From Blastomussa wellsi (lineage: Eukaryota > Cnidaria > Anthozoa > Scleractinia > Plerogyridae), in NCBI GenBank assembly GCA_947652115.1, contig OX393565.1, positions 13,154,299 to 13,218,298 of the forward strand: a DNA stretch of 64,000 bases, in the 5' to 3' direction. Shown here in pieces: positions 48,738 through 60,258 of the stretch. Position 1 is the stretch's first letter. Each line of letters opens with the position of its first letter. Both the position numbers and the translations under genes were made by a program. The notes beneath the pieces were generated by a model. That model was not told the DNA's origin and ran no database searches. It saw only the letters and a list, made by a program, of their open reading frames with translations.

Positions 48738-49053
48738 CAAAACGCTTCCAGAGGGGTTTGGCCTTTGCGAAATGTATACAAGTACGTGGATGGTTGGTTA
48801 CTCAGACATTTTTGTTTCTGTACTCCCTCTGTACTCTTCCTGTACCCCTTCTGTACCCTTCCTGTACCCTTCTGTACTCTTCCTGTACCCTCTCTGTACC
48901 CTTCCTTTACCCTTTCTGTACCCCCTCTGTACGACTCTATATCGGTCCCACATAGGCCCTGCATCGGCCTCACATCGAGCTGCAAAAATATTTACATTTA
49001 CTCGAGTATTCTCAAAACGCTTCCAGAGGAGGCCTTTGCGAAATGTATATACG
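48738..49053. repeat. Direct repeat flanking a CTGTACCCTTC minisatellite
   Basis: CAAAACGCTTCCAGAGG with CTTTGCGAAATGTATA occurs at 48738-48782 and again at 49012-49053. Between them, at about 48815-48945, lies a minisatellite of about 11-12 bp (CTGTACYCTTC units, 10 or more copies). Confidence 0.75.
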
Positions 49054-49304
49054 AGTACTCGAAATAAAATCGATCCTTATATTCCTACTGTCATGTTTGC
49101 ATTATTGGCCCGTTAAAATAAAACATTTTTTCTAATGGTCGAAGAAAGTGGGTTTATTTACATGAAGACGTACCAAGTCTTAGAGCATTTCTCGAGGAAA
49201 CAAGAGCCATCGAAAGAGATCGTACAGATGCGAACTGTTAACCTTTATTATTTTCTTTGCCTTGTAAAAACGTTGTGTAATTGAACGACTGAAATAAAAG
49301 CTTT

Positions 49305-49982
49305 CTAATAGCGTGTTTTGATTGAATAAATGTGTTGCTTGTGCGCTTTAAAGTTTAGGTAACAAGGTAAGCCGGACATTTCGCATTCCTGCCTGTAGGA
49401 AGTCTGTTTTCCGACCAAGAGAACACGAACTAGAGCGTATTCTCCGGTGATCCGACTTGCAAGTGTGCTTATTCTTCCAAGCCTGGTGGGACGGCTCATG
49501 CTCAATGTTGTTTCAAGAATGCTTTCAACCTCTTCCTCAGAGTCACTGTCACCAAGGATTCTGCTTTCACCATTTTCGTAAAAATATGGATGCTCTGTAA
49601 ACGTGGCTTTTCACACACACTTCACACACACATCACTGTATTCACTGAACACAAATATGATTCACCACAAGTCGAGGCCACTGATTTGGGAAAAATTAAA
49701 TGTGCTTGATAAATATGCTAAAAATTTGATTTTTCTGACGTTTCTCAATACAGGAAATAAGTGATGTCTCGCCTGGTCATGGGTAAAAGATATTTATCCA
49801 CTCGCATTGTCCAAATTTTTCCCCATTCCCAATGACCAAATCCTTGTCCCAGTCACCCGAATCTCATTCTCCCAGTGCAAAATCAGGCCAATCCCGTTCA
49901 GGACCCTCTTGGTACTATGGCACTGAACGAAATATTCTCCTCTCGAATAATTAAAAATTATCTTACCTGGAGGGAAAACCAT
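49305..49982 (-). CDS. Candidate two-exon host gene, 101 residues
   Basis: A 16-base first exon from ATG 49982 (MVFPP) ends at 49967, followed by a GTAAGA donor. An acceptor TTTACAG precedes 49594. Joining is in phase and opens a frame to the stop at 49305. Exon 2 contains an acidic stretch (LGDSDSEEEVESILETTLS), a likely CK2 target, and a basic part (SRPTRLGRISTLASR). The intron would be 372 bases. Upstream exons may exist. No family is recognised; the splice logic and codon quality are the only support. Transcript data would decide. Confidence 0.4.
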
Positions 49983-50631
49983 CTCTTATCCCGTCGCTTT
50001 CGGCCGTCTTTGGCCTGAGGATTCTTGTGACGTTGCGCTTGCGAAAGAAGGACTACCAGTTATCTACACAGAGTACCAACTGCAAAAAACAAAACTTGTC
50101 AGGCGTTGCTGTGATTTTTAATTAATTAAACCAATCATTACATTACAATACATCACATTATAGTATATCACATTGCAATACATCAGATTACAGGTTAGAA
50201 AAAAAACTGAGATACTACGCGAGCCCTCATTGGTTGATAGGTGTGTTTAGATGACAGTATGTAAACACGGTTTAATGTTTTAGTTTCGTCTAATTTTTGT
50301 GCGTAATTTATAAAAGCAATCGAGAACGTTTTCTGTGTACATAGCCTTACCTAAACACTCGGGGGGTTGGGACATTGTTTCAATCTGCAGGAAGTCGCTG
50401 GAATCAACGAACTAACAGATACTGAGTAGAACTTTTAAATTTTGACTGCAAAATATTCAACTCGCTCTTTTTCAAAAACGCTCTCATAGAATTTTTTCAA
50501 ACTTTGCAGTGTTGAAGACCTACATGTATACTGCAAGGGACGTTGATTCGTTTTAAAAGTTTAGATCTCGATATCGTGAAAAATGTCGATTTTCAGAAAG
50601 CATGAAGTCATCGTTTCGTTGCTATGGCAAT
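49983..50631. other. Spacer; no gene recognised
   Basis: It holds several ACATTACAATACATC repeats at about 50135-50195. Similar words recur at about 52300-52335, on the far side of the ISL2EU-like element. Confidence 0.35.
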
Positions 50632-51234
50632 AGATCGTTTTCACGTGACGTCACAGTTATTTCTGCCGCCATATTGGTGTACAGCTTTCAATTGCGTAAT
50701 TAATGCAAATACGACTCAGGTCTACAATTCCAGCCTTTTCTCTGATATGGATATCTCCAAATGTGAACAAAACTCAGACGAAAAGCCAGATTTTAGTCGT
50801 CTTCCGATTTCTAACTATGCCAAAAAGCTAGAACCTCTGTTAAGCAGCGTTATTTGGAGAAAATTTCTGCAATTGGAATCGATCCCGTGCTTATCGAGGG
50901 CAAGCATTTTGCTTGCCTCCTGTGGAATCTACAGATCTCTTATTCTACCTTGTTTTAGAGACAAGTTTTTACACACAACAGCAGTTTAAGGCTTTACGAA
51001 GCCTTGAAGCGTATAACTGGTGGTGTCAGGAGTCATTGGCATTGCTAGCGTTGTGTTAGCGAAGGTGCGACATTCACAGGGTATGAGTGACTCTTTGATC
51101 CCAATTTGGATTATCACGGAAAGACAAGGGACAATTTTGTCCGCTCATTGTTCTTGGTTGTAAGGCTGGGCTAGCACAATCGTGTTCTCACATAGCCAGT
51201 GTGCTTTCCTACTTAGAAGCGTGGACGAAAATAA

Positions 51235-51489
51235 ATGGAAAATTATCGCGCGTGTACACAAGTTAAATGCTCGCGGCTTCTCCCCGCGTATGCGGATCAC
51301 GTGGAGTACGCAAGGGTCCGAGATATAAACTTTATTTTGGCTAAGAAAATGAAAGCCGACTTGGATGAAAAGATATACAACCTTTCTGACATCCCGATTC
51401 ATAATTCCCCTCCACAACAAGCTGCGACAAAGAAAATTCCTGAACCCACGGAAGCGGAAATGGATGCATTTTATTCGGAACTAAACTAA
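51235..51489 (+). pseudogene. YqaJ-type exonuclease N-terminal fragment
   Basis: 84 codons with EYARVRDINFILAKKMKADL and EPTEAEMDAFYSELN, which resemble the region just before the YqaJ nuclease domain in ISL2EU ORF2. The nuclease domain itself is absent. Stop at 51489. Confidence 0.4.
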
Positions 51490-51627
51490 TGTGACATTAA
51501 ACCGATTGCACTCAGCCTAATTCCTGCATATGCCGACAGCTGTGTCCTTAAAAGTCGCACAATTCCTACCGTTTGATAATTTTAACCAAAAGTACCTTGA
51601 CCTATCTTTTCCTTATCCTGGGTTCAT

Positions 51628-52015
51628 TCAGCTCAATTTTTTTGGCGCGATTTTTTCAGCCAGTGCACGCTGTCGCTCCTGTTGTTTCTTGCGTTTTCTC
51701 TCTTTCTTGCTTGCCCTTTGCCCTCGCTGCGAAGCTTGTTCGAAATTTGTTTTGTCTTGCTTCTTCTCGTGTCCAAGGTTTAATGTAGGCACCCAATCAA
51801 CATTATATCTATCCCAGCCATTGGCCGGTTGTCCAGAAACGAAATGTCTACCACATACGTGATCGCTGTTCAAAATTTCATCCAGAAATCCAGCGCGATC
51901 GCCTCTCCTGTGACAGTTTCTCGGTTTCTTCTCCTTGATTAGTAACCACAGAAGGTACTCGAGCGAAATATGTACCTTTTTCGCGCCCGCTTCGGTTTCC
52001 ACATCCAATAATCAT
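51628..52015 (-). pseudogene. THAP-domain part of ISL2EU transposase
   Basis: ATG 52015 region: [20 protein letters not shown], then a frame change near 51890. After it come [19 protein letters not shown] and [11 protein letters not shown], giving the C2CH zinc and AVPTIF-like features of THAP DNA-binding domains. A Lys/Arg-rich coiled tail follows and the frame stops without a transposase core. Confidence 0.6.
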
Positions 52016-52479
52016 GCACAACACCACTGTTATTTGAGGACTCGACTTGGGTTTGCTTACATTTCTGTACACCAATATGGCGGCGTAGCAACGGTTGTCA
52101 AGATTTTTGTCACGTGAGTGAAAACGATCTATACCGATGCCAATGAAATCTACATTTTTGGAAACATTATTCAATCTCTAGTAAATGTGCCAAAAATCTT
52201 GCCCGACCGACACAAGACAGTGAAGTATTAGCTTTTTTAAGTTGGGTTGGTGTGGTTCTGAAAAACTGAGATGAGCCACCTTAAACATTTCATTAAATTA
52301 CAATACATTACAGTACATCGCATTACATTAAATTACTACTTTTTGCAGTGCATTTCAAATACAGTAAAAAGGAAAGATCGGCACCTAGTAACACTACAAT
52401 ATTTCAATTAAAGGGGTTAACAATATCGAATAGATTTGAACCTATGTTTTTTATTGTACATACCGCTCCTTAGCTTTTA

Positions 52480-52860
52480 CTAAGCTAATCGTTTGAATTG
52501 CAAGGTAATTAACTTAGTTATTTTAGTATAATCAAAAGGAGCTCGGTAAACTGTCTTCCAATCAAATTTTTCGTGGCTTCCAAGCTCACAGTCTTTGGAC
52601 CATTTTTCTTGACTTCGGTAAGGCGACAGCCATGACTGCTGCTTGAGGCGAACTAATAAACTTGTCTTATCCGTTTTAGTCATCGAAAATTTTTGAAAAA
52701 TTAATGTCCCTAATAAAAGAAATCTTTGTTGATTTCCTTTAGAGAAACGAGGCACTCCAAGAAATTTGTCCCGAGTAGTATATGGCCCGTAACCAATCAG
52801 AAGAGGATGCATAGCACACATGATCGCTCTAAACCAATCAGAGAGTACGGTTTGAACCAA
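52480..52860 (-). pseudogene. LINE (L1/Tx1-like) ORF2 C-terminal fragment
   Basis: 127 codons ending with DWKTVYRAPFDYTKITKLIT, a motif found downstream of the reverse transcriptase in L1-like elements and comparable to EIYSLPSAVALDTKTREFQY in the LINE at 61418. Truncated before the zinc-knuckle region. Confidence 0.4.
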
Positions 52861-54961
52861 GATGTCCGACTCTAAAAAACAATAGGCGAGAACAATGGGA
52901 ATGAAAATAACTGAGTACGCAAGAACTGGAAAGCAATGGGATTGAACAATTGAATCAAGCTACCGATAAGCCGTCATTTTGTTTTACGTCATCACGGTCG
53001 CTGAACAGGGTATTCGGCCCCAAGTAAAATGAATTGGCTTTGTATAATATATACACACAGTAATAGATGAGAAGGGGGTATCCCCCACACTGGCTTGTCC
53101 CAGGATGCATTTTTAGCACAGTCCTTGTGGTTGTAAGGGATGGGGTATACCCTCACCCTGGCTTGTCCCAGGGTGACCAGGGTGCACTTGTAGCACAGTC
53201 CTTGGCTCCTGGGAACAATTCTTCTAGTTCTTATAAATAGTTGATTCAAATGGATTAAAAATAAAGAAATGGAAAGGGCAAAAATGATATTTTGTTGAAC
53301 ACTTCTTAGTGATTGACATCTAATACTTTCGATCAAGTGCACAATTGTTCTATTGACTAATCAATCGTTTTCTTTTTAACGGGCTTATTCAAATCCGTTA
53401 CAGTAACATCTGGTATCACTTCTTAGTCCCGTGATCCTCTAGGACTCGTGTCAACCTGCATTTGGTCCTGCGCGAAAGTCTGTCCCAGTCTCCCACCGAA
53501 GACTTTGATTAATCCGTTCCTTGTTCTTCACATCATAGCGTCGCCAATATTCGTTGATCCGTTCCCTGTTGTTTTGACAGTATTTTCTTTGATAACACCT
53601 GATGCATTATCTGTTTGTTTGATAATATGCTCTCTTGGTCCTGTTGATTTGTTCATGCTTTGTTTCAAGACGGGCTTTGATCATCCCTGTGCTCCATCGT
53701 TTTTGTCGAGCCAGGATTCGCTCCTTGTTTTCTGCGTAATATATATCTTTTATGGTAGGCACTCTTAGGCCTAGTTTATACGTCGAATTTAATTCAGACG
53801 AATTCAATTCAAATTAAATTCGTCGATCAGGCGCCGTAAACTGATGCCGCGGCAGGCGAGAGAAAGGTATGTAACGTAGATGTCATTAAAGTAATTACTC
53901 TGAAACAATTTAATAACCAGACATCGTGAATCGTCGTGGAACGTCTTATTGAGCGCGAGGCAACGCGAGGCCATTCGAGACAACCATTTTGCCAATATTT
54001 TAGAGATTTAATGTAGTTAAGAATATACGATGTTTTAAAATGAATAAAATGCTGATTGCTACATCCTCACTAAATAATGCCAGATGTCTCATAGACTATA
54101 TTTTTATACACTCCGTTGTGCGGCTTTATGTCTCTTTATCTTGATAAAGTTATTTTTGCTGAACGTTGAACAAGCACGCCATACTTCAAAGAACCTTCGG
54201 CAGCACGTCATTTTATTAAAACAGTCATATTTTTGCCTGGATTTCTTTGCCTCCAAGCATGATAACCTGACAGTTGAAACAGTTGAAAAAGCCTGCCGTG
54301 CGCGTTCTATCTTCGCTCCCGCCGGGAGCTGTAAAAGGTCTCTGTTTTACTCTGAAATGCTTACATCGCACGCTGTATTTTCGTGTTCGTTGCCCGGGTT
54401 TTAGAGCAGAGGAGCAGAGACAGTCTCGTTTAGAGACGGTTGTATTGGCGGGCTTTTGCCGAGTGACGAACGAGCATGGGTAACGCAACTCATCAATTTG
54501 GTTCCAGTACCGCGCCAAGTTAACTATTGTTTAAGTCGTCGCTATTCGGCTATTGATGTACATTTTTTTTGTTCTTTTCGATTAATACGGATCTGCAGTG
54601 TTCGGATGAATACCCGAGTTAAATTCGTACTTATTAAGAAATATTTTACTGTGGACTTTCAAAGTTGAATAGCATCATGGTTTTCTAATTTTAAACTATT
54701 CGAAGTGAAGACATGGAGGCGGCCGACTCGACGAGAGCCTTGCCGTCAGATTTCAACATTTATAGTCTTTCGAGGGTTATAAGTCCATCACTTGACTCTC
54801 GAAAGCATTGGTATGACCTCAAGAAGTAAATTTGTGGTGTCTGACCGGCGGATTTTTTGAGAAACGAATTTTTTAGGAGATAACCCTACGAAATACGAAG
54901 TGTTGCAACCCGGGAACTTCAACCCGCCAAATCGGCGTTTGCTGTTGTTGAGTTCAACAGA
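52861..54961. other. Spacer with small repeats; no gene recognised
   Basis: It includes a duplicated block (53075-53120 and 53150-53215: GGCTTGTCCCAGG and GCACAGTCCTTG). A palindromic GAATTTAATTC / AATTAAATTCG cluster lies near 53785-53825. A minus frame of 97 codons (54225-54518) has no recognised domain. Confidence 0.35.
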
Positions 54962-55366
54962 ATGCCAAGTAACGCCATCGTCGCTTCCACGTTCGGCTTA
55001 ATTGCTGGCCTTATTAGTCAGAAAGGTATTCCACCGCACAGTCTCATCAATTCGCCACGTTTTCTGTCAATTGTTGGCCTGCTGAACTCCGTCGCTTTGG
55101 ATTTGGAAAATGATTTGGACCCCGATCGCGCGAAAGGCATTTCTTTTGGTGGGAAAATCCATCAAAGCTCAGAGGAGCTCAGTTCCTTGCTCACCGAAAA
55201 AACATCGAAGACAGACTTTCTTGAAATGCAGATGAAGGATCTTTCAAACTCGCATCGCAGATTTCGAGTCGTTCATGGAAACGAGTTTGAGCGTTTCATC
55301 CTTTTCCAATTTGTCTTCGCCGTGTTGCTCTTCGACGCCGTTAAAACCATGCAGTTCCTCGTGTAA
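54962..55366 (+). CDS. Unknown 134-residue ORF
   Basis: ATG 54962. It has a hydrophobic N-terminal region (FGLIAGLISQKG), a charged middle and a hydrophobic C-terminus (FILFQFVFAVLLFDAV). The codons look natural and the frame is the best in the neighbourhood. No family is recognised and no repeat boundaries were found. It could be a small intronless host or element gene, or chance. Confidence 0.35.
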   Translation: MPSNAIVASTFGLIAGLISQKGIPPHSLINSPRFLSIVGLLNSVALDLENDLDPDRAKGISFGGKIHQSSEELSSLLTEKTSKTDFLEMQMKDLSNSHRRFRVVHGNEFERFILFQFVFAVLLFDAVKTMQFLV

Positions 55367-55639
55367 TTCAAACCCAACAGTAACTGGTGTTGCGTTTTTT
55401 AATTGGTGTTGCATTTTGTAAAGGTAGAGGGCAGACTAAAATGGACTAGCTTTTGCCTTTGAATACCAGACCAGAAGTAAGTGCCTTTGTTTTTATTCAT
55501 ATATTTATATCATTCCTAACTAAACATCTGGACAATGTATTATGAATTTACTAGAAGTCACGTCATTATAATCAGTTATAATTACTTCTCAGTGCACAAC
55601 TTGAATCATTCTCATTTTGTTTCAACAGGTTCTAGCTCA

Positions 55640-55964
55640 GCATGGACTGTTGTTATCTGAAGGTTGAAACGTACTTTTTAATCATTTGTATTCTGTACTG
55701 ATTTCTTCTCTCTTTTGGGTAGTCAGTCGAAACTTGCTGGACTTTTGTTATCTGGAGGATTGAGACCCTAATAATTATTTTGCTTTCAAAAAAGTCCCTG
55801 TCTTGTACTAATTTCTTCCCTTTCCCTTAGGTTGGCATCTCAAGGCAGAAGCTAATTTCTCTTTTGAGGAAAAGATCCTTATTTAGCACACAGACTGACC
55901 CTAATTTTTTATCATTATTTTACACTAATTTGTTCCGTCTCACTTGGGTAGTGAGTCTACAATG
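55640..55964. repeat. Diverged satellite units left of the Gypsy element
   Basis: Three to four imperfect units with TGGACTGTTGTTATCTGAAGG, TTTTGGGTAGTCAGTC and similar phrases. They belong to the family at 60382-60945 but are less uniform. Confidence 0.65.
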
Positions 55965-56087
55965 TGTTGTGATTTAGAACTGACATTGTGACGTCACATT
56001 CCTTCCAAGTCACGTGTCATGTATTGCTTCTAAGTAGAATAAAAATCAGTGTGTGTTATGTGTGCATCTGGCTCAGTGGTTATTACA
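55965..56087 (+). repeat. 5' LTR (123 bp)
   Basis: TGTTGTGATTTAG to GGTTATTACA. It contains GTGACGTCAC and AATAAAAATC (possible polyadenylation signal). Confidence 0.93.
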
Positions 56088-56125
56088 TTTTTGGCGACGA
56101 GGATGGGATCTAGAGTCGAGCTGGA

Positions 56126-58585
56126 ATGGCAACCTACGGGAAAATAGGTGATTTCAAAGAATCGGAAGAGTCATGGCCCCAGTATGTAGAGCGAATTGAA
56201 CAGTATTTCCTTGCGAACGAAGTTGAGGATGCGGCGAAGAAACGAGCAATCTTACTCAGTGTTTGCGGGAGTAAAACGTACGCACTCGCGAGGGATTTAC
56301 TTCAACCAGCGAAGCCAGCGGAGGCAACTTTCACGAAGATTGTCGATACACTCGAGAGGCATTTTACACAGAAGCCTAGTGAGATAGTGGAGCGTTTTAA
56401 ATTTCACAGCCGAAATCGAAACGAAGGCGAAGGAGTCGCGGCATACATTGCAGAATTGCGTAAGCTCACCGAACATTGTAATTTTGGCGAAACGCTTCCA
56501 GAAATGCTCCGAGATCGGTTGGTCTGCGGGATAAATAATAAGAAGATACAGCGGAGATTGCTTGCAGAGAGGGAGTTGACCCTAAAGAAAGCCGAGGAAA
56601 TTGCCTTGGGGGAAGAGCTAGCAGCGAAGCACGTGGTTGATATTCAGCCTGAAACGGCGACCCCCAGCAGAGTAAATCGAGTCGACACCGAAGACAAGAA
56701 GAAGAAAGATAGTCAGCCCAATTCTGAGTGTTATCGCTGTGGAGAAAAACACGAAGTTGCAGCCTGTCGATTCAAAGGTGCTCAGTGTTTTAACTGCGGA
56801 CGGAAAGGACACTTAGCCAAAGTATGCCACTCCAGAAAGAATTCGAAGAAAAAGTCGGGCAAAGGAGCCGATTCCGGGAAACGTGAAAGTAAACAACCCA
56901 GTTCGCGCGTCAGGAAGCCCGCAAAAGGGAACAGAAATCAGTCTACGAATCTAGTGGATGAAGTTTCTGGGGAAGAAGATGTTTATGCAGCAACAATGTA
57001 CCACATTCGTGGAGAAAGCAAACCCAAAGCATATGAAGTAACCTTGGAACTTTGTGGTGAACCACACAAATTTGAGATTGACACTGGTGCAACCAGAACT
57101 GTGTTGAATCAAGAAACATACGATAAGTTACGTGACAAAGTGGAGTTGGAGAGTTCGAAGGTCACATTGAGCACATACACAGGAGAGGAAATACCAGTAT
57201 CAGGAGAGGTGCAGATTCCTGTTAAGTACCAAAATCAACAGCATATTTTGCCAGCCATGGTGGTGAAGAGTTCAGGTCCCAATCTACTTGGACGAGACTG
57301 GCTACTAGTGATTAAGCTTAACTGGAACAATATCTTTGCCATTCAAGAGGGCAACCCTCAGTTGCAGAAGATCCTAGATTCACACAAAGAGGTTTTTGGT
57401 GATGGACTTGGTACAATGAGGGGCACGACAGCCAAAATTTATGTTGACCCGGAGGCTACACACAAGTTTATGAAAGCTCGCCCAGTACCTTATGCTCTCA
57501 AAGGAAAAGTTGAAAAGGAACTGGACCGACTGCAAAGTGAAGGCATAATATCTCCAGTGGAGTTTACGGAGTGTGCGGCACCAATTGTTCCAGTGGTGAA
57601 ACAAGATGGATCGGTGCGTATCTGTGGTGACTACAAGTGTATCGTCAACCAGGTCTCCAAGTTGGATAATTACCCAATTCCCAAAACGGAGGACTTGCTT
57701 GCCACACTAGGTGGAGGAAACAAGTTCACCAAACTGGATATGCCACAGGCATACCAACAGCTACTATTGGACGAGGAGTCAAAGAAATTCACCACAATTA
57801 ACACCCACAAGGGACTCTATCAGTATAATAGACTGCCTTTTGGGGTTTCATCAGCGCCCGGAATTTTCCAGCGTACAATGGAGAACTTACTACAAGGAAT
57901 TCCTCATGTCGTAGTGAGAGTTGATGACATCTTAGTTAGTGGAAAGGATGACCCTGATCATCTAGCGAACTTAGGAACAGTGCTAAGTATACTCTCCAAT
58001 GCAGGACTGAAGTTACGTCTGCCAAAATGTCTGTTCATGCAACCTCAAGTCACATACTGTGAGTACGTAATCAATGGTGATGGCATTCAGCCTTTGGCGG
58101 CAAAGGTTGATGCAATCAAGAATGCACCAGAACCCAAGGATGTCAGTCAGCTACGAGCTTTTCTGGGCATGCTCAACTATTACCACAGATTCTTGCCTGA
58201 TGTAGCGACCATTCTCGAGCCTCTACACCACCTCCTCAGGAAAGGTTCAAAATGGCAGTGGCTGAAGGAGCAACAAGAAACATTCGAGAAAGCCAAGGAA
58301 CTGTTGCAGTCAGCCGAGTTGCTAGTCCATTTTGACCCAGCCAAGGAACTCATCCTTGCTGCAGATGCATCGGATTATGGCGTGGGAGAGGTCTTATCCC
58401 ACAAAATGGATGGAGGAGCTGAACGCCCAATAGGATACATGTCAAGGTCTCTAAATGAAGCTGAAAGGAATTACTCAACCTTGGAGAAGGAGGCTCTCGC
58501 AATCATTTTTGGAGTTAAAAAATTCCATCAGTTTCTCTATGGCCATCCGTTCACAATAAAGACAGACCACAAGAGGGATTGTTGA
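56126..58585 (+). CDS. Gag-Pol polyprotein (capsid, zinc knuckles, protease, RT, RNase H)
   Basis: 819 codons from ATG 56126. A Gag-like helical region comes first (about residues 1-190). Then CYRCGEKHEVAAC and CFNCGRKGHLAKVC zinc knuckles (about 200-235), protease IDTGAT (about 318), RT with KLDMPQAY (about 535) and RVDDILVSG (about 597; VDD instead of the usual YxDD), and RNase H ADASDYGVG (about 746). The frame ends at 58585, shortly after IKTDHK, where a small deletion shifts it; RNase H and integrase sequence continues downstream in other frames. Single-frame gag-pol is common in this group. Confidence 0.9.
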   Translation: MATYGKIGDFKESEESWPQYVERIEQYFLANEVEDAAKKRAILLSVCGSKTYALARDLLQPAKPAEATFTKIVDTLERHFTQKPSEIVERFKFHSRNRNEGEGVAAYIAELRKLTEHCNFGETLPEMLRDRLVCGINNKKIQRRLLAERELTLKKAEEIALGEELAAKHVVDIQPETATPSRVNRVDTEDKKKKDSQPNSECYRCGEKHEVAACRFKGAQCFNCGRKGHLAKVCHSRKNSKKKSGKGADSGKRESKQPSSRVRKPAKGNRNQSTNLVDEVSGEEDVYAATMYHIRGESKPKAYEVTLELCGEPHKFEIDTGATRTVLNQETYDKLRDKVELESSKVTLSTYTGEEIPVSGEVQIPVKYQNQQHILPAMVVKSSGPNLLGRDWLLVIKLNWNNIFAIQEGNPQLQKILDSHKEVFGDGLGTMRGTTAKIYVDPEATHKFMKARPVPYALKGKVEKELDRLQSEGIISPVEFTECAAPIVPVVKQDGSVRICGDYKCIVNQVSKLDNYPIPKTEDLLATLGGGNKFTKLDMPQAYQQLLLDEESKKFTTINTHKGLYQYNRLPFGVSSAPGIFQRTMENLLQGIPHVVVRVDDILVSGKDDPDHLANLGTVLSILSNAGLKLRLPKCLFMQPQVTYCEYVINGDGIQPLAAKVDAIKNAPEPKDVSQLRAFLGMLNYYHRFLPDVATILEPLHHLLRKGSKWQWLKEQQETFEKAKELLQSAELLVHFDPAKELILAADASDYGVGEVLSHKMDGGAERPIGYMSRSLNEAERNYSTLEKEALAIIFGVKKFHQFLYGHPFTIKTDHKRDC

Positions 58586-60138
58586 ATGAGAGGAAAGGGA
58601 TTCCTGCCCTTGCGGCACCTCGAATTCAACGATGGGCTCTCACTTTGTCTGCCTACGAGTATAAGATATCGTACAAGGCTGGCCAGACCAATGGAAATGC
58701 AGATGGCCTTAGTAGGCTACCATTACCTGGGATGCCTGATTCAGTTCCAGTGCCAGGCGAAACAATCTTGTTGATGGAACATTTGGAGGGCACTCCCGTG
58801 CACAGTGGTCACATCAAGAGTGGACCAAAAGAGACCCAGTCCTCTCACAAGTGCTTAACTCCATTTTGGAAGGATGGCCAACAAAGAACAGTTCAGAAGA
58901 GTTAAACCCTTATTTCACCAAGCGAACTGAATTAAGCGTGGAAGACGGCTGTGTTTTGTGGGGTGCTCGAGTCGTGGTACCCCCACAAGGAAGGTCTAAA
59001 GTGCTCACTGAACTGCACGAGGCCCACCCAGGTGAATCTCGCATGAAAGCCCTAGCACGAAGCTATGTCGGGTGGCCAGGCTTGGACCAGGATATTGTGA
59101 AGAAGGTGAAAAGTTGCGAGAAATGTCAGCCAGAGTGCACCATTGCACCCCTGGGAGTGGCCAGGTCTTCCGTGGTCACGAATTCACATTGACTTCGCGG
59201 CACCTTTTAAAGGGCAAATGTTCCTGGTAGTTGTCGACGCATACTCAAAGTAGTTGGAGGTGCGTCCCATGAAGTCCATCACGTCCGCTGCTACCATTGA
59301 GGAACTACGGGAGATGTTTCCTACACATGGCCTACCAGCAACAGTGGTGAGTGACAACGGCAGCAATTTCACTAGCTCTGAATTTCAGGAGTTCATGAAG
59401 AAGAATGGAATCAAAAACATCAAGGTGTCACCTTACCATCCGGCTTCAAATGGGTTGGCTGAGAGAGCTGTGCGAATCTTTAAGGAAGGTTACGAAAAGA
59501 TGGAGGAAGGGAGCGTTCAGACCAAGTTATCACGGTTTCTCCTGAGTTTCAGAACTACCCCCCATAGCACGACAGGAGTTCCACCAGCTGCGTTATTAAT
59601 GAAGCGCAAGTTGCACACTCAGTTGAATCGTCTAGTCCCAAGCGTAGCAAATCGTGTAAGGAACAAACAGTCTCAGCAGAAGGCTGCACATGACTACCAT
59701 GCTAAGGAACGGGAAATGGTGGAAGGCCAAGCTGTATACGCCAAAGACTTCAGGCACAAGAAGACCTGGATGCCTGGGACCATAGTGGGGAAAACTGGTC
59801 CAGTGTCTACTCGCGTCCAACTGGATGATGGAACAGTTGTTCGACGGCACCAAGACCACGTTCAACGCCGTTGGAACGAGGTGGGGCAAGAAGCCGTTGG
59901 AGCTGATGACCCCGATGTTACTGATGCACCCAGTGTGACACCAACAGCCTTGCCAGAAGCTGACGTCACACTGCCAACCCGTGGTGTAAGTGATCAGGCC
60001 AATGTTCCAGTCCAGTCCAGTGTTCCTAAGTTTCCACCTGCAACACCTACCCATGCACCTGTGGAGGCTAGTCCTACAGCAAAACGCCCTGTGCGGAAAA
60101 GGGTGAAACCGGGGTACCTGAAGGACTACCTGTGTTAA
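58586..60138 (+). pseudogene. Remainder of Gypsy pol: RNase H end and integrase, broken
   Basis: Three frames: 58579-58905 (PRIQRWALTLSAYEYKI), 58851-59192 with the HHCC zinc motif (HEAHPG, CEKCQ), and 59254-60138 with the integrase core (SDNGSNFTS and GLAERAVRIFKEG, the second D and the E). The first Asp lies in IDFAAPF (about 59190-59210), followed by a stop at about 59251. The C-terminal part has a chromo/GPY-like GPVSTRVQLDDG. The stops show that this copy cannot make a full polyprotein. Confidence 0.87.
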
Positions 60139-60258
60139 TTTTAATCTTAATACAGGGACTGTTTAATAAGTGGATGTAAAGTTTTTCCTGCTTATTGTTC
60201 AAGTTTCATTGTGAGTTTTGTTTTGATCGAAATAGTTCGTGATTCTAGAGGGGAGGAA

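Larger units (their letters stand above)
50632..52130. mobile_element. ISL2EU-like DNA transposon, internally deleted
   Basis: Ends AGATCGTTTTCAC and inverse GTGAAAACGATCT, flanked by AT on both sides. Subterminal CCGCCATATTGGTGTACAG occurs at both ends in inverse. It carries a THAP-type frame (minus) and a YqaJ-like N-terminus (plus), the two genes that characterise ISL2EU elements, with the nuclease and exonuclease cores missing. The MITEs at 23388 and 36891 share its end sequence. Confidence 0.65.

Noticed and set aside
48441..49116. ORFs of 208 and 161 codons over the CTGTACCCTTC minisatellite
   Set aside because: Kept open by a tandem repeat; leucine/proline-rich low complexity without a domain.
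54225..54518. 97-codon minus ORF with a basic stretch
   Set aside because: No domain, no splice context, and not supported by neighbouring features.
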